Positions 1 through 7,070 of a stretch of 51,135 nt of DNA are shown here, one piece after another. The position numbers were made by a program, and so were the translations under genes. Source of the DNA: Clostridiales bacterium. Its GTDB lineage: Bacteria > Bacillota > Clostridia > Christensenellales > Borkfalkiaceae. Position 1 is the stretch's first letter. Every line of letters begins with the position of its first letter. The stretch spans positions 119,858 through 170,992 of the forward strand of contig DPQQ01000003.1 of the NCBI GenBank assembly GCA_003538975.1. The letters run 5' to 3'. The notes beneath the pieces were generated by a model. It was given only the letters and a program-made list of their open reading frames with translations. It searched no databases and was not told where the DNA came from.

Positions 1-51
1 AAATACGGCTTGAAGAAAGCTCGTAAAGCTCCGCAGTTCAGCAAGAGATAA
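1..51 (+). CDS. rpsI: 30S ribosomal protein S9, C-terminal end (partial)
   Basis: Only the last 16 codons and the TAA are inside the window. The peptide ends KARKAPQFSKR, the near-invariant C-terminus of ribosomal protein S9, whose basic tail reaches the decoding site of the 30S subunit. The gene starts left of the window. A strong terminator follows 45 bases downstream, so this is the end of its transcript (rplM-rpsI in most Bacillota). Confidence 0.93.
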   Translation, partial: KYGLKKARKAPQFSKR

Positions 52-94
52 TTTTTATCCGTCTGAAAACGGAACCTTCAAACAAACTAAAATC

Positions 95-123
95 AAAAAG
101 CGACGTTTTTGCGTCGCTTTTTT
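95..123 (+). terminator. Intrinsic terminator after rpsI
   Basis: An AAAAAGCGACG arm pairs with CGTCGCTTTTTT across a short T-rich loop, ending in a T run. It closes the ribosomal protein transcript. Confidence 0.9.
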
Positions 124-298
124 CATGCGTTTAAAAATAAATAAAACTTCCGCACGGCGGAGAAAAGACGATTTATTACAAAAAACGCTATAAAATTCGC
201 TTTTTATTTATTTTTTCGTAAGCCGAAGCATATAAGTTAATATAGTACCATAATAAGATAAAACATTATAGAGTAATTTGTTTATACCAAAAAATAAC

Positions 299-330
299 TT
301 ATAAAATCACGAAGTCTGCGGATTTTATAA
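299..330. repeat. Perfect 10-bp inverted repeat upstream of the hypothetical gene
   Basis: TTATAAAATC at 299-308 and GATTTTATAA at 321-330 form a perfect inverted repeat with a 12-base centre. No T run follows on the plus strand, so it does not look like a plus-strand terminator. It may be an operator for the gene starting at 422. Apart from this repeat and the rpsI terminator, I see nothing in the 370-base gap before that gene. Confidence 0.55.
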
Positions 331-421
331 CCGTACGAGAAAAAGCGGAAAACCCTGAAGAACAAGAGAAGAGTCGTTTACCTGAAATGGCTTGACGGAA
401 TTAAAAATTCGGCGGTATAAA

Positions 422-1414
422 ATGGCTTTTTATAAAAAAACGCTTCTCATGAAGGAAGAAGCGGAAGGCTTTTCGAAAAACGGGAAAAAGGTTTCGGGCG
501 TAGTAAATATTTTTTACGAAGACGGAAAACTTTGTCTGAGCGCGACTTTTTTAAATCTGAAAGACCTTACCGAAGGCGAATACTTTTTTAAAATGGCGAC
601 CGAAAGTTTCTGCTCGGGCAAAGATCTCGGACGGTCCGTATATTCGGTCGAAGCGGAATTTTCGGCTGACGGAAAAATCAGAATAAATCCCGAAAATTTC
701 ACGTGCGATTTCATATTGTTTTATAAAAATTCCGCCGGGATAAAAGCCGTCGCTTTTGCCGACGGACTTAAAAAGTATTCCGCCGCATATTACGAAAAAC
801 TTTTCAAACAGGAAGCCGGGTTCTTTGAAGACGACGAACAGCCCGGAAAAACGGAGAAAACGGAAAACCAAAAAGAAGCGGAAACGGTTTACGACGACGA
901 AAAGATTGCGGAAGAAAACTATTACGAATTCGAAAAATCGAATAAAATTACGGGGGAAGACGGTGGAAAAGAGGAACATGGTGTTGAAGATGCTGCTCTT
1001 AAAAAAGCGGACGAAGGAAAAACGGCGAAAAAAAATGTTAAAACTGACGTCGCTGAAGATGAGGGGGACTATTTCGAAACGGAAAGCGGAAAATTTTTCG
1101 AGTCCGTAAAAGGCGATATAGAAGCCGCCTTCGATTTGTACGAAACCGACGAATATCTGACCGACGTCATTCCCGATTCCAGATTCGTGAAGGTTACGGG
1201 GGATAAAGAATTTTCTTTCGGTGTGATCCGTGAAGCCGGCGAACCGAAATACGTTTGTTACGGAATAAAAGGAGAATATTCGAAAGATCCGCCCGAAAAA
1301 TTAAAAGGGATCGCTTCGTTTGTTCCTAAAAGCATTTACGACGATTCGGGCGACGGGTACTGGGTGATATTTCAGGACGCGAAGACCGGTAAGTGCATAA
1401 GAACGGACGGGTAA
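422..1414 (+). CDS. Uncharacterised protein with acidic linker and conserved C-terminal domain
   Basis: A protein of about 330 residues that I cannot name. I chose the ATG at 422 because GGCGG lies just upstream; a TTG ten codons earlier is possible. The N-terminal ~130 residues look like a folded beta-rich domain. Residues ~140-230 are a low-complexity Glu/Lys/Asp-rich linker. The last ~90 residues form a second domain with the run KYVCYGIKGEY, then PPEKLKG and GYWVIFQDAKTG. This resembles a C-terminal module I recall from Clostridia hypothetical proteins (a 'GYWVMYQDA' pattern), but no function is known to me. There is no signal peptide or membrane segment, so it is probably cytoplasmic. 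It appears to stand alone between two transcripts. Confidence 0.8.
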   Translation: MAFYKKTLLMKEEAEGFSKNGKKVSGVVNIFYEDGKLCLSATFLNLKDLTEGEYFFKMATESFCSGKDLGRSVYSVEAEFSADGKIRINPENFTCDFILFYKNSAGIKAVAFADGLKKYSAAYYEKLFKQEAGFFEDDEQPGKTEKTENQKEAETVYDDEKIAEENYYEFEKSNKITGEDGGKEEHGVEDAALKKADEGKTAKKNVKTDVAEDEGDYFETESGKFFESVKGDIEAAFDLYETDEYLTDVIPDSRFVKVTGDKEFSFGVIREAGEPKYVCYGIKGEYSKDPPEKLKGIASFVPKSIYDDSGDGYWVIFQDAKTGKCIRTDG

Positions 1415-1448
1415 GGAGCGTATTGTCGTACGCCGTAAAAAGCGGGAC

Positions 1449-1477
1449 TTGACTTAAGATAAAAAAAGGCGTATACT
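1449..1477 (+). promoter_or_regulatory. Sigma-A promoter of the EEP-family gene
   Basis: TTGACT (1449-1454), a 17-base spacer and TATACT (1472-1477). The predicted start of transcription falls on or next to the ATG at 1484, which implies a leaderless message. Confidence 0.7.
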
Positions 1478-1483
1478 TAAGCT

Positions 1484-2560
1484 ATGAAGATTTTTAAAAA
1501 AGTTTTAAAGATAGTTTTAATACTCCTTTTAATTCTTATTCTGATCGTCGGCGGTTACGTCGCTTACGTTATGATAAGCTACGACAGAATAGAAGACAAC
1601 CTTAAGCTCGACACGGTAAACGGTAGCGGTTCGACGGACCTGTCTGTCGGAAACGCGTACACGGCGGTAACGCAGAACTTTGGGTTCGGCGCGTATACGA
1701 GAGATTTTACCTTCTTTATGGACGGCGGAAAAGATTCGAGAGCAAAGAGTAAAGAAAGCGTTAAAGAATGTATACGAAAAGCTTACGATGAAATAAGCGG
1801 ATTTAATCCGGACTTTGTTCTTATGCAGGAGATCGATACAAACTCCACTCGCAGTCATAAGGTTAACGAAAAGGAAGCCTTTGACAATCTGTTCAAAGAG
1901 TATTCGAAAACCTTCGCAGTGAATTATCACTCGGCGTATCTTATGTGGCCGCTCTTTAAGCCGCACGGAAAGTCGAACAGCGGCATGGCGACTTATTCGA
2001 AGTACAACATTGTTTCTGCCGAAAGGAAAAGCCTGCCGATTTCTACCGGATTTTCTAAATTTCTGGATCTCGACAGATGCTATTCGATATCGAAGATCAA
2101 GTGTGAAAACGGTAAATATCTTGTCATATTCAACGTACATACTTCCGCTTACGGCGGCAGCGACGAGATAAGAGAAGCTCAGATGAACAAACTGTTCTCG
2201 GACATGAAAACGGAATACGACGCAGGTAATTACGTTATCTGCGGCGGAGACTTCAATCACGACTTCACGGGGACTTCGACAAAGGATCTGAACGGCGGCG
2301 AAAGCGTAGATTTCGGCTGGGCGCAACCCTTCCCGGACAAGCTTATTCCCGAAGGATTTACCAAAGCTACCGCTTATACGGACGGGCTTAACCCCACCTG
2401 CCGCAACTGCGACGTGCCTTATAAGGAAGGTAACTTTACGATAATAGTGGACGGGTTCATAACTTCCGCCAACGTTACCGTAAATACGGTTAAAAACATA
2501 GCGACGGGCTTTGAATATTCCGATCATAACCCCGTAGTCATGCAGTTCACGCTTAACTGA
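1484..2560 (+). CDS. Membrane-anchored endonuclease/exonuclease/phosphatase family protein
   Basis: A 358-residue member of the EEP (DNase I/AP endonuclease/sphingomyelinase) fold. Residues ~5-30 are one hydrophobic segment after a Lys-rich start, so the catalytic domain probably sits outside the membrane. Family motifs are in order: LMQEID (metal-binding Glu), GGDFNHDF (Asp/Asn pair) and YSDHNPVV near the C-terminus (catalytic Asp-His). Members hydrolyse phosphodiester bonds in nucleic acids, phospholipids or inositol phosphates; the sequence does not show which substrate applies. There is no Shine-Dalgarno between the -10 box and the ATG. A two-sided hairpin follows the gene. Confidence 0.88.
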   Translation: MKIFKKVLKIVLILLLILILIVGGYVAYVMISYDRIEDNLKLDTVNGSGSTDLSVGNAYTAVTQNFGFGAYTRDFTFFMDGGKDSRAKSKESVKECIRKAYDEISGFNPDFVLMQEIDTNSTRSHKVNEKEAFDNLFKEYSKTFAVNYHSAYLMWPLFKPHGKSNSGMATYSKYNIVSAERKSLPISTGFSKFLDLDRCYSISKIKCENGKYLVIFNVHTSAYGGSDEIREAQMNKLFSDMKTEYDAGNYVICGGDFNHDFTGTSTKDLNGGESVDFGWAQPFPDKLIPEGFTKATAYTDGLNPTCRNCDVPYKEGNFTIIVDGFITSANVTVNTVKNIATGFEYSDHNPVVMQFTLN

Positions 2561-2583
2561 AAAATATAAACCAAATCGCAAAC

Positions 2584-2619
2584 AAAAGACCTTTCCGAGC
2601 ATGCGGGAAGGTCTTTTAA
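2584..2619. terminator. Bidirectional hairpin terminator
   Basis: AAAAGACCTTTCC pairs with GGAAGGTCTTTT around a 9-base loop. It lies between two convergent genes and can act on both strands. Confidence 0.8.
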
Positions 2620-2684
2620 GTAAGGGGGTAAAAATTGTCCGGAACGAATATCCGCATTACGGATTTTTCGAACTATCGGGACAA

Positions 2685-3056
2685 TCAGATTTTTATCGGG
2701 TTGTTTTTAGTCGTTATCGTTTCGTGCTTTACGACGGTTCCGCTTTTCAGGTAAGCCGAAATTAAAGGATTGTCCGAAAAACCGACGTAACTTTTGCTTT
2801 TTACGGGAGCCTTACGGGGCGTTTCCGAAGGCTTATCCGTCGTATGGGAACTTTGATTTCCGGACGTAAAATTTCCGAATGCGTTTATAAGATTTTTGGT
2901 TTTTTCCGGATCGGATAAAAGATTTTTTAAAATTCCGCCGGAAAAAAGCGAAGATTTTTGCGGAGTGCCGCCGTCCGGTTGCTTTTCTCCGCCGCTTTTG
3001 TCGCCGCCGCCCGTAAACAATCCGTTCAAAAGGCTTTTTATAAGTCCGCCGTCCAT
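2685..3056 (-). CDS. Small hypothetical protein, Gly/Ser/Lys-rich
   Basis: A 123-residue protein that I do not recognise. I chose the ATG at 3056 because AAGGAG sits seven bases upstream, whereas a longer reading frame has no ribosome-binding site. The start MDGGLIKSLLNGLFTGG and a second amphipathic piece near residue 40 (GGILKNLLSDPEKTKNLI) are reminiscent of small Clostridia proteins with a glycine-rich head and a helical core. Much of the rest (residues ~20-35 and 60-90) is likely disordered. No membrane segment or catalytic motif is visible. Confidence 0.65.
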   Translation of the reverse strand: MDGGLIKSLLNGLFTGGGDKSGGEKQPDGGTPQKSSLFSGGILKNLLSDPEKTKNLINAFGNFTSGNQSSHTTDKPSETPRKAPVKSKSYVGFSDNPLISAYLKSGTVVKHETITTKNNPIKI

Positions 3057-3136
3057 AAATTCTCCTTTATTTTTACAAAAAAGCGGTTTAACGCTGTTAA
3101 CGCCGCCCAAAAAGCGAAAAAAATTTTAAAAAAATA

Positions 3137-3165
3137 TTGCAATAAATTTATTTATAGTATATAAT
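3137..3165 (+). promoter_or_regulatory. Sigma-A promoter of the lipoprotein gene
   Basis: TTGCAA (3137-3142), 17 bases, TATAAT (3160-3165). The ~110-base leader holds a GC-rich hairpin at about 3207-3226 (TGCC/GGCA inside a longer arm). Confidence 0.75.
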
Positions 3166-3280
3166 TATAAATACTTATGGTTAAATACCGTTATTGCGCC
3201 CTGCCCCAAAGGCAACAGGCGTAAAAGTATTCGTCATAAGGAATATTACACTACTAAAATATTTAACAACGGAGTAAATT

Positions 3281-5161
3281 ATGACAAAAAAGACGTTGAA
3301 AATATTTACCGCTATTCTGGCGGTAATACTTGCTTTGGCAGCCGCGGCATGCTCATCAAAGGGTAATTCCGGCTCCACCAAAGTTACGTTGAAAACCCCC
3401 GGCAGCGTGATCTCGAATAACGGCGCGGTTTCCGAAACGGAAAATTATTTCTATTTCGTAAACGGTCAGGAAGACGCCACCGCCGAAAACGATTACGGCA
3501 AACCCGTAAAAGGCGCCATCGCGGTAGTATCGAAATCGGATCTTAAAAAATCCGAAATCGTAGTTCCCAAAGTCATGAGCGCAAAGGATTATAACGCGGG
3601 TATTTTCGTATACGGCGACTGCGTTTATTACGGAACGACCACGACCAAAAAGGATTCCGACGGCAAGATCGCGACGGACGTTCTCGAATTCCAGAAGGCT
3701 AAACTCGACGGTTCCGGCGTTGAAGAAATTCTCGACGTAACAGGACTTTCGACCGAATACAGATTCGTATTAAGCGGCGAAAAGGTTTATCTTTTATACG
3801 TATCCGACAGCGCTATTTACAGCGTTGACGTAGCTTCCGGCAAAAAGACCACCGTTTCCGAAAAGGCTGCGGCTTACAAATGGACCGAAACGAGCGAACT
3901 CGGCGAAGTTTCGATACTTTTTACCGAAACGGTTGCTAAATACCCCGACGAAGAAGATAATACCGAAACCGAATCTTACAACGTCGTAAAGGCTTACAAG
4001 GCGGGCGAAGAATCCGCTAAAACCGTTCTTTCCGGCAAAATGGAATATAACGGACTTTCGAGCGATTCGACTTTCGCTATAAAGGCCGTAAAAGCAGGTT
4101 ATGTTTTCGTTACCGAAACTCCCGCCAACAACACCGTAAATACCGAAAAGACTTATGCGGTAGAAGTTTCCGCTATCTACGGATATGAAGAAAACGCTAC
4201 GAAAACCAACCTTACCGAAAGCATGGTTGTAGTAAACACGAGCAATCTCGATTCGGCTTACGTCGTATCTTTAACCGAAATTTATTATTCTTCGAGCGAT
4301 AAAATCGTAAGAGCTTCGCTCACCGCTTCAGCAGATAACGAAGTTCCCGTCGCAAAAGTCGGCGTTACTTCGCTTCTCGGCAAGGACGGCGATTACATGT
4401 ACTATGTAACCGACGATTCGCTTATTGCGAGAGTAGAACTTTCCGAAACCGAAATAAAGGACGAACAGATTCTTACCGGCAAAGTAAACGCGTCCTGGTT
4501 CTCCGCTAAAATGGTAGGCGACTATATTTTCTGGTCGGACAGTGCGGATGACGGTTCCACTTATATGAAGACGTTGAACTATAAGACCATCGCCGCAGAA
4601 GATATCGAAGAAACTACCGAAGACGATACCACGACTTACACTCTTAAGTCCGGGAAGCTCATCGCTCTCGGCGTAATGACCGACGAAGATGTCGTATACG
4701 CTTACGAAGCTCATCTTTCCGCATTCAAGGCAGACGCTTACGACTCCAATCAGAAACTCAACGTAAGAGACGAAGACGGCAACCTTACCATGAAGGACGG
4801 CAAGATTTACGTTGAAGGCTTCGTTACAATACAGAACGAATACAACGCCCTTACCGCCGCTCAGAAGAAACTCATTTCCGACGACGGAAAGAAAGTTTAC
4901 GATCTCTTTACGAGAGCGCTCGAAGCGGATAATCTTCTTTATAAGCTCAACAATTATATCGAAGAAAAACGCGGCGACGTACTCGCTTCCGGCAAGACCG
5001 AAGCGGAATGGAAGACCATTGCGGAAGAAGTTCAGAAAGGCATCAACGAAATTCTTAAAGCCGACGACGGAAAGAGCGTTATGAACCTTGTAGACAACAA
5101 CCTTTTGTGGGAATACTACGATTCGAACGACGGCGCGTACGCAACCTTACTTAAAAAATAA
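3281..5161 (+). CDS. Large secreted lipoprotein, probable beta-propeller
   Basis: A 626-residue lipoprotein. The N-terminus is a Lys-rich start, a hydrophobic stretch and the lipobox LAAAAC, so Cys24 should be lipidated and the protein anchored on the outside of the membrane. Repeated strand-like blocks (for example NYFYFVNG, CVYYGTTTT, KVYLLYVSDSAIYSVDVASG, DYMYYVTDDSLIARVELS) resemble the DUF5050-type propeller found in Clostridia surface proteins. Residues ~480-626 are a helical C-terminal part. No enzyme motif is seen, so the role is unknown. GGAG precedes the ATG, and a strong terminator ends the single-gene transcript. Confidence 0.85.
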   Translation: MTKKTLKIFTAILAVILALAAAACSSKGNSGSTKVTLKTPGSVISNNGAVSETENYFYFVNGQEDATAENDYGKPVKGAIAVVSKSDLKKSEIVVPKVMSAKDYNAGIFVYGDCVYYGTTTTKKDSDGKIATDVLEFQKAKLDGSGVEEILDVTGLSTEYRFVLSGEKVYLLYVSDSAIYSVDVASGKKTTVSEKAAAYKWTETSELGEVSILFTETVAKYPDEEDNTETESYNVVKAYKAGEESAKTVLSGKMEYNGLSSDSTFAIKAVKAGYVFVTETPANNTVNTEKTYAVEVSAIYGYEENATKTNLTESMVVVNTSNLDSAYVVSLTEIYYSSSDKIVRASLTASADNEVPVAKVGVTSLLGKDGDYMYYVTDDSLIARVELSETEIKDEQILTGKVNASWFSAKMVGDYIFWSDSADDGSTYMKTLNYKTIAAEDIEETTEDDTTTYTLKSGKLIALGVMTDEDVVYAYEAHLSAFKADAYDSNQKLNVRDEDGNLTMKDGKIYVEGFVTIQNEYNALTAAQKKLISDDGKKVYDLFTRALEADNLLYKLNNYIEEKRGDVLASGKTEAEWKTIAEEVQKGINEILKADDGKSVMNLVDNNLLWEYYDSNDGAYATLLKK

Positions 5162-5176
5162 TATAATTTAATCCGT

Positions 5177-5206
5177 TAAAACGCCCCTTTGCGGGGCGTT
5201 TTTTTA
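5177..5206 (+). terminator. Intrinsic terminator after the lipoprotein gene
   Basis: AAAACGCCCC and GGGGCGTTTT pair around a 4-base loop and run into seven T residues. Confidence 0.93.
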
Positions 5207-5440
5207 TGCCTTTATTCCGTTAAGGGAGAAGTATGTACGAAGAAGGCTGCATAACGATTTTTTTGTTATAAACAATACGGTATGTTTTTACTTATAGCAG
5301 ATCTATTTTCAGACGATGAATTTCCTTTATTTAAAAAATTTTTATATTATTTTTATATTTATAATGTATAAAACAAAAATACGGTGGCAATAAAAAGAGT
5401 AAAAAGAAGCGGCAAAACAAACGCCGCAAAAGGAGAAAAT

Positions 5441-5629
5441 ATGCCTAACACCGATCTTACGGCAAAGGAAGTAACGATTATTTCTGATCTTTTAACTTAT
5501 GAAGAAGCCGCCTGCAAAAAGGCGAGACTTTATTCTAAACAGCTCACCGATCCCGAAATCGCGGATAAATTTACAAAAATAGCGGACAATCACGAAAAGC
5601 GTTTCAACGCGCTTCTCGCATTGTTATAA
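5441..5629 (+). CDS. Small CotF-like spore coat protein
   Basis: A 62-residue, all-helical protein. AAAGGAG upstream supports the ATG at 5441 rather than a GTG at 5384. The sequence (TYEEAACKKARLYSKQ, then FTKIADNHEKRFNALLALL) looks like half of a ferritin-like/CotF four-helix bundle with conserved Tyr/Glu/His. The CotF gene follows 12 bases later in the same operon, so the two probably form a pair in the spore coat. The reading rests on this context and on the helix pattern. Confidence 0.75.
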   Translation: MPNTDLTAKEVTIISDLLTYEEAACKKARLYSKQLTDPEIADKFTKIADNHEKRFNALLALL

Positions 5630-5641
5630 AAAGGAGAAATT

Positions 5642-5944
5642 ATGGCGGGATATAAACAGAACAATCAGCTCAACGAAAAAGATTCTTTACAGGACATGCT
5701 CGAACTCGAAAAGTCCGTTGTAAAAATGTACGTTACCGCGGTTACCGAAGCGGCGAACAAACCCGTTCGTTCGGCAATAAAATCGCTTCTTACCGAGTCT
5801 GCTGACGACCAGTACGAAATATTCAAACTTATGCGCGACAACGGATATTACGAACCCGCGCCGGCGGATAAAGCGGTCATCGACAGGGAAAAGGATACCT
5901 TTAAAAAGGCGCAGACAGAGCTTAAAAAGGCGGCGGGCAGGTAA
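5642..5944 (+). CDS. CotF family spore coat protein
   Basis: A 100-residue protein of the CotF (coat F) family. It carries the family signature LNEKDSLQDMLELEKSVVK followed by a Tyr, AVTEAANK and the DDQYEIFKLMRDNGYY ending. CotF proteins are small helical components of the spore coat. The start at 5642 is set by AAGGAG. It lies directly behind the related small gene at 5441 and forms a two-gene unit. Expression is presumably from a mother-cell sigma factor, but I could not identify a convincing sigma-E or sigma-K promoter in the 5210-5440 gap. Confidence 0.88.
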   Translation: MAGYKQNNQLNEKDSLQDMLELEKSVVKMYVTAVTEAANKPVRSAIKSLLTESADDQYEIFKLMRDNGYYEPAPADKAVIDREKDTFKKAQTELKKAAGR

Positions 5945-6005
5945 AATATTTTATTCGCCTCGAAAAAGCTTGATTTTAAAAAGCAAAAGTTGTATTCTTA
6001 TAACA

Positions 6006-6043
6006 AGAAGGTTTTCGGAAAACACTTCTATAAAACAACCGAA
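6006..6043 (+). ncRNA. preQ1-I riboswitch aptamer
   Basis: The stem P1 is AGAAG (6006-6010) with CTTCT (6025-6029). The pseudoknot P2 pairs TTCGG in loop 1 (6014-6018) with CCGAA (6039-6043), and the A-rich linker TATAAAACAA lies between. ACAC just before the 3' side of P1 matches the ligand-binding region of type I preQ1 aptamers. The next gene is queT, a preQ1-precursor transporter, which fits. Confidence 0.9.
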
Positions 6044-6067
6044 GTTTAATTAAAAACCCAGTTTTTT

Positions 6068-6102
6068 AAGCGGAAGTTGTTTTGACTGCCGCTTATTTTT
6101 AT
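6068..6102 (+). terminator. preQ1-controlled attenuator terminator
   Basis: AAGCGG-A-AGTT (6068-6078) pairs with GACT-G-CCGCTT (6084-6094) and is followed by a T-rich run. GTTGTTTT (6076-6083) in its 5' arm and loop is an exact complement of AAAACAAC (6032-6039) in the aptamer. An antiterminator is therefore possible only when the aptamer is not folded. Confidence 0.85.
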
Positions 6103-6118
6103 TCTGGAGGATTTAATT

Positions 6119-6631
6119 ATGAAACAGCAGACAAAACGATTGACGAGAGCGGGCATCATCGCCGCTTTATACGTCGTACTCATTTTTCCCGTGGTAAGCT
6201 TTGCCTCGGGCGAAATTCAGATAAGACCGTCCGAAGCATTATGCGTGCTTTGCGTGTTCTTTCCCGAAGCGTCGGTGGCGATGGGGGTAGGGTGTCTTGT
6301 CGCAAACATCATAACGGGATGTACGCTCATAGACATTATAACGGGACCGATTATAACGTTCGCGGCGGGCGTTATAACCTATTTTATGTGTCATAAGATA
6401 CAAAAACCCTGGCTTAAATATTTGCTTGCGGGCATACCTACGGTACTTTTAAATGCGTTTTTGCTTCCCGTCGTATGGTATTTTGCCACGGGACTTTCGC
6501 ATTTGTACATAATCTGCGTATTATTTCTGATTGCGTCCGAAACGCTTTCGGTATACGCTCTCGGCGCGGCTTTTTTCTTCTTTATAGATAAAGCGAGACA
6601 AAAAGAAACGGGCGCGGAACTTTTTAAATAA
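6119..6631 (+). CDS. queT: QueT family ECF transporter S component (queuosine precursor uptake)
   Basis: A 170-residue integral membrane protein with about five or six hydrophobic segments. The signature GEIQIRPSEALCVL matches QueT, the substrate-binding subunit of energy-coupling factor transporters that import preQ1 or related queuosine precursors. It needs the shared EcfA/EcfA'/EcfT module, which is not in this window. GGAGG eight bases before the ATG sets the start. The preQ1 riboswitch and attenuator directly upstream predict that expression falls when preQ1 is plentiful. The gene is a single-gene unit ending at a hairpin at 6697. Confidence 0.92.
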   Translation: MKQQTKRLTRAGIIAALYVVLIFPVVSFASGEIQIRPSEALCVLCVFFPEASVAMGVGCLVANIITGCTLIDIITGPIITFAAGVITYFMCHKIQKPWLKYLLAGIPTVLLNAFLLPVVWYFATGLSHLYIICVLFLIASETLSVYALGAAFFFFIDKARQKETGAELFK

Positions 6632-6696
6632 TTTATGAAAGGAGCGGTCTGCGGTAACCGCTTCCGGATATTCCGTAAAATACATAAAAGAAAATC

Positions 6697-6727
6697 AAAA
6701 AGGCGAAGCTACGGGCTCCGCCTTTTT
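6697..6727. terminator. Bidirectional terminator between queT and the DUF378 gene
   Basis: AAAAAGGCG pairs with CGCCTTTTT, with an inner AGC/GCT. It separates convergent genes. Confidence 0.85.
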
Positions 6728-6756
6728 GGTTGTAAATCTTTTGGTATTATTTATAG

Positions 6757-6972
6757 TTACGCTTCAGCTCTTTTGTTGCCGAACGGTACGCCGAGAATAA
6801 GGGTAAACAAAAGCCATATTCCCGCAACGCCGACTACCGAATAGATTATTCTCGCGACCATGCCGTTTCCGAAAATCGCGGTAACGGGGTTGAACGAAAA
6901 AAGTCCCACAAGGAGCCATACGAGCGCGCCTATTACCGCCAGAACGTAAGCTATTATCGAAGTTACTTTCAT
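6757..6972 (-). CDS. DUF378 (YuzA-like) small membrane protein
   Basis: A 71-residue protein with two transmembrane segments. The pattern AVIGALVWLLVGLFSFNPVT, then VARIIYSVVGVAGIWLL, is that of DUF378/YuzA proteins, whose function is not known. AGGAGG lies seven bases before the ATG. Unusually, that ribosome-binding site is inside the hairpin that also looks like the terminator of the gene upstream (see 6973-7015), so translation could depend on how the hairpin folds. Confidence 0.88.
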   Translation of the reverse strand: MKVTSIIAYVLAVIGALVWLLVGLFSFNPVTAIFGNGMVARIIYSVVGVAGIWLLFTLILGVPFGNKRAEA

Positions 6973-7015
6973 AAAAAATCCTCCTGCGATTATTTTGCGC
7001 AGAAGGACTTTTTTT
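6973..7015 (-). terminator. Hairpin overlapping the DUF378 ribosome-binding site
   Basis: On the minus strand, TCC-TTCTGCG pairs with CGCAG-GAGGA across a 9-base loop, then a run of T leads straight into the ATG at 6972. It can act as the intrinsic terminator of the trigger-factor-like gene, and the AGGAGG of the next gene is in its 3' arm. Confidence 0.75.
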
Positions 7016-7070
7016 ATGCGTTTTTATTTATCCGGCGTTTGCAGCCGATAAGTTTATAAATAAATTTATA

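Noticed and set aside
1529..2602. Long open frame (357 codons) on the minus strand opposite the EEP gene
   Set aside because: Its sequence has no family motif and mirrors a clear EEP protein with a promoter on the plus strand. Such shadows arise from codon bias here, as do those opposite the YitT gene (38841-39671) and opposite ricT.
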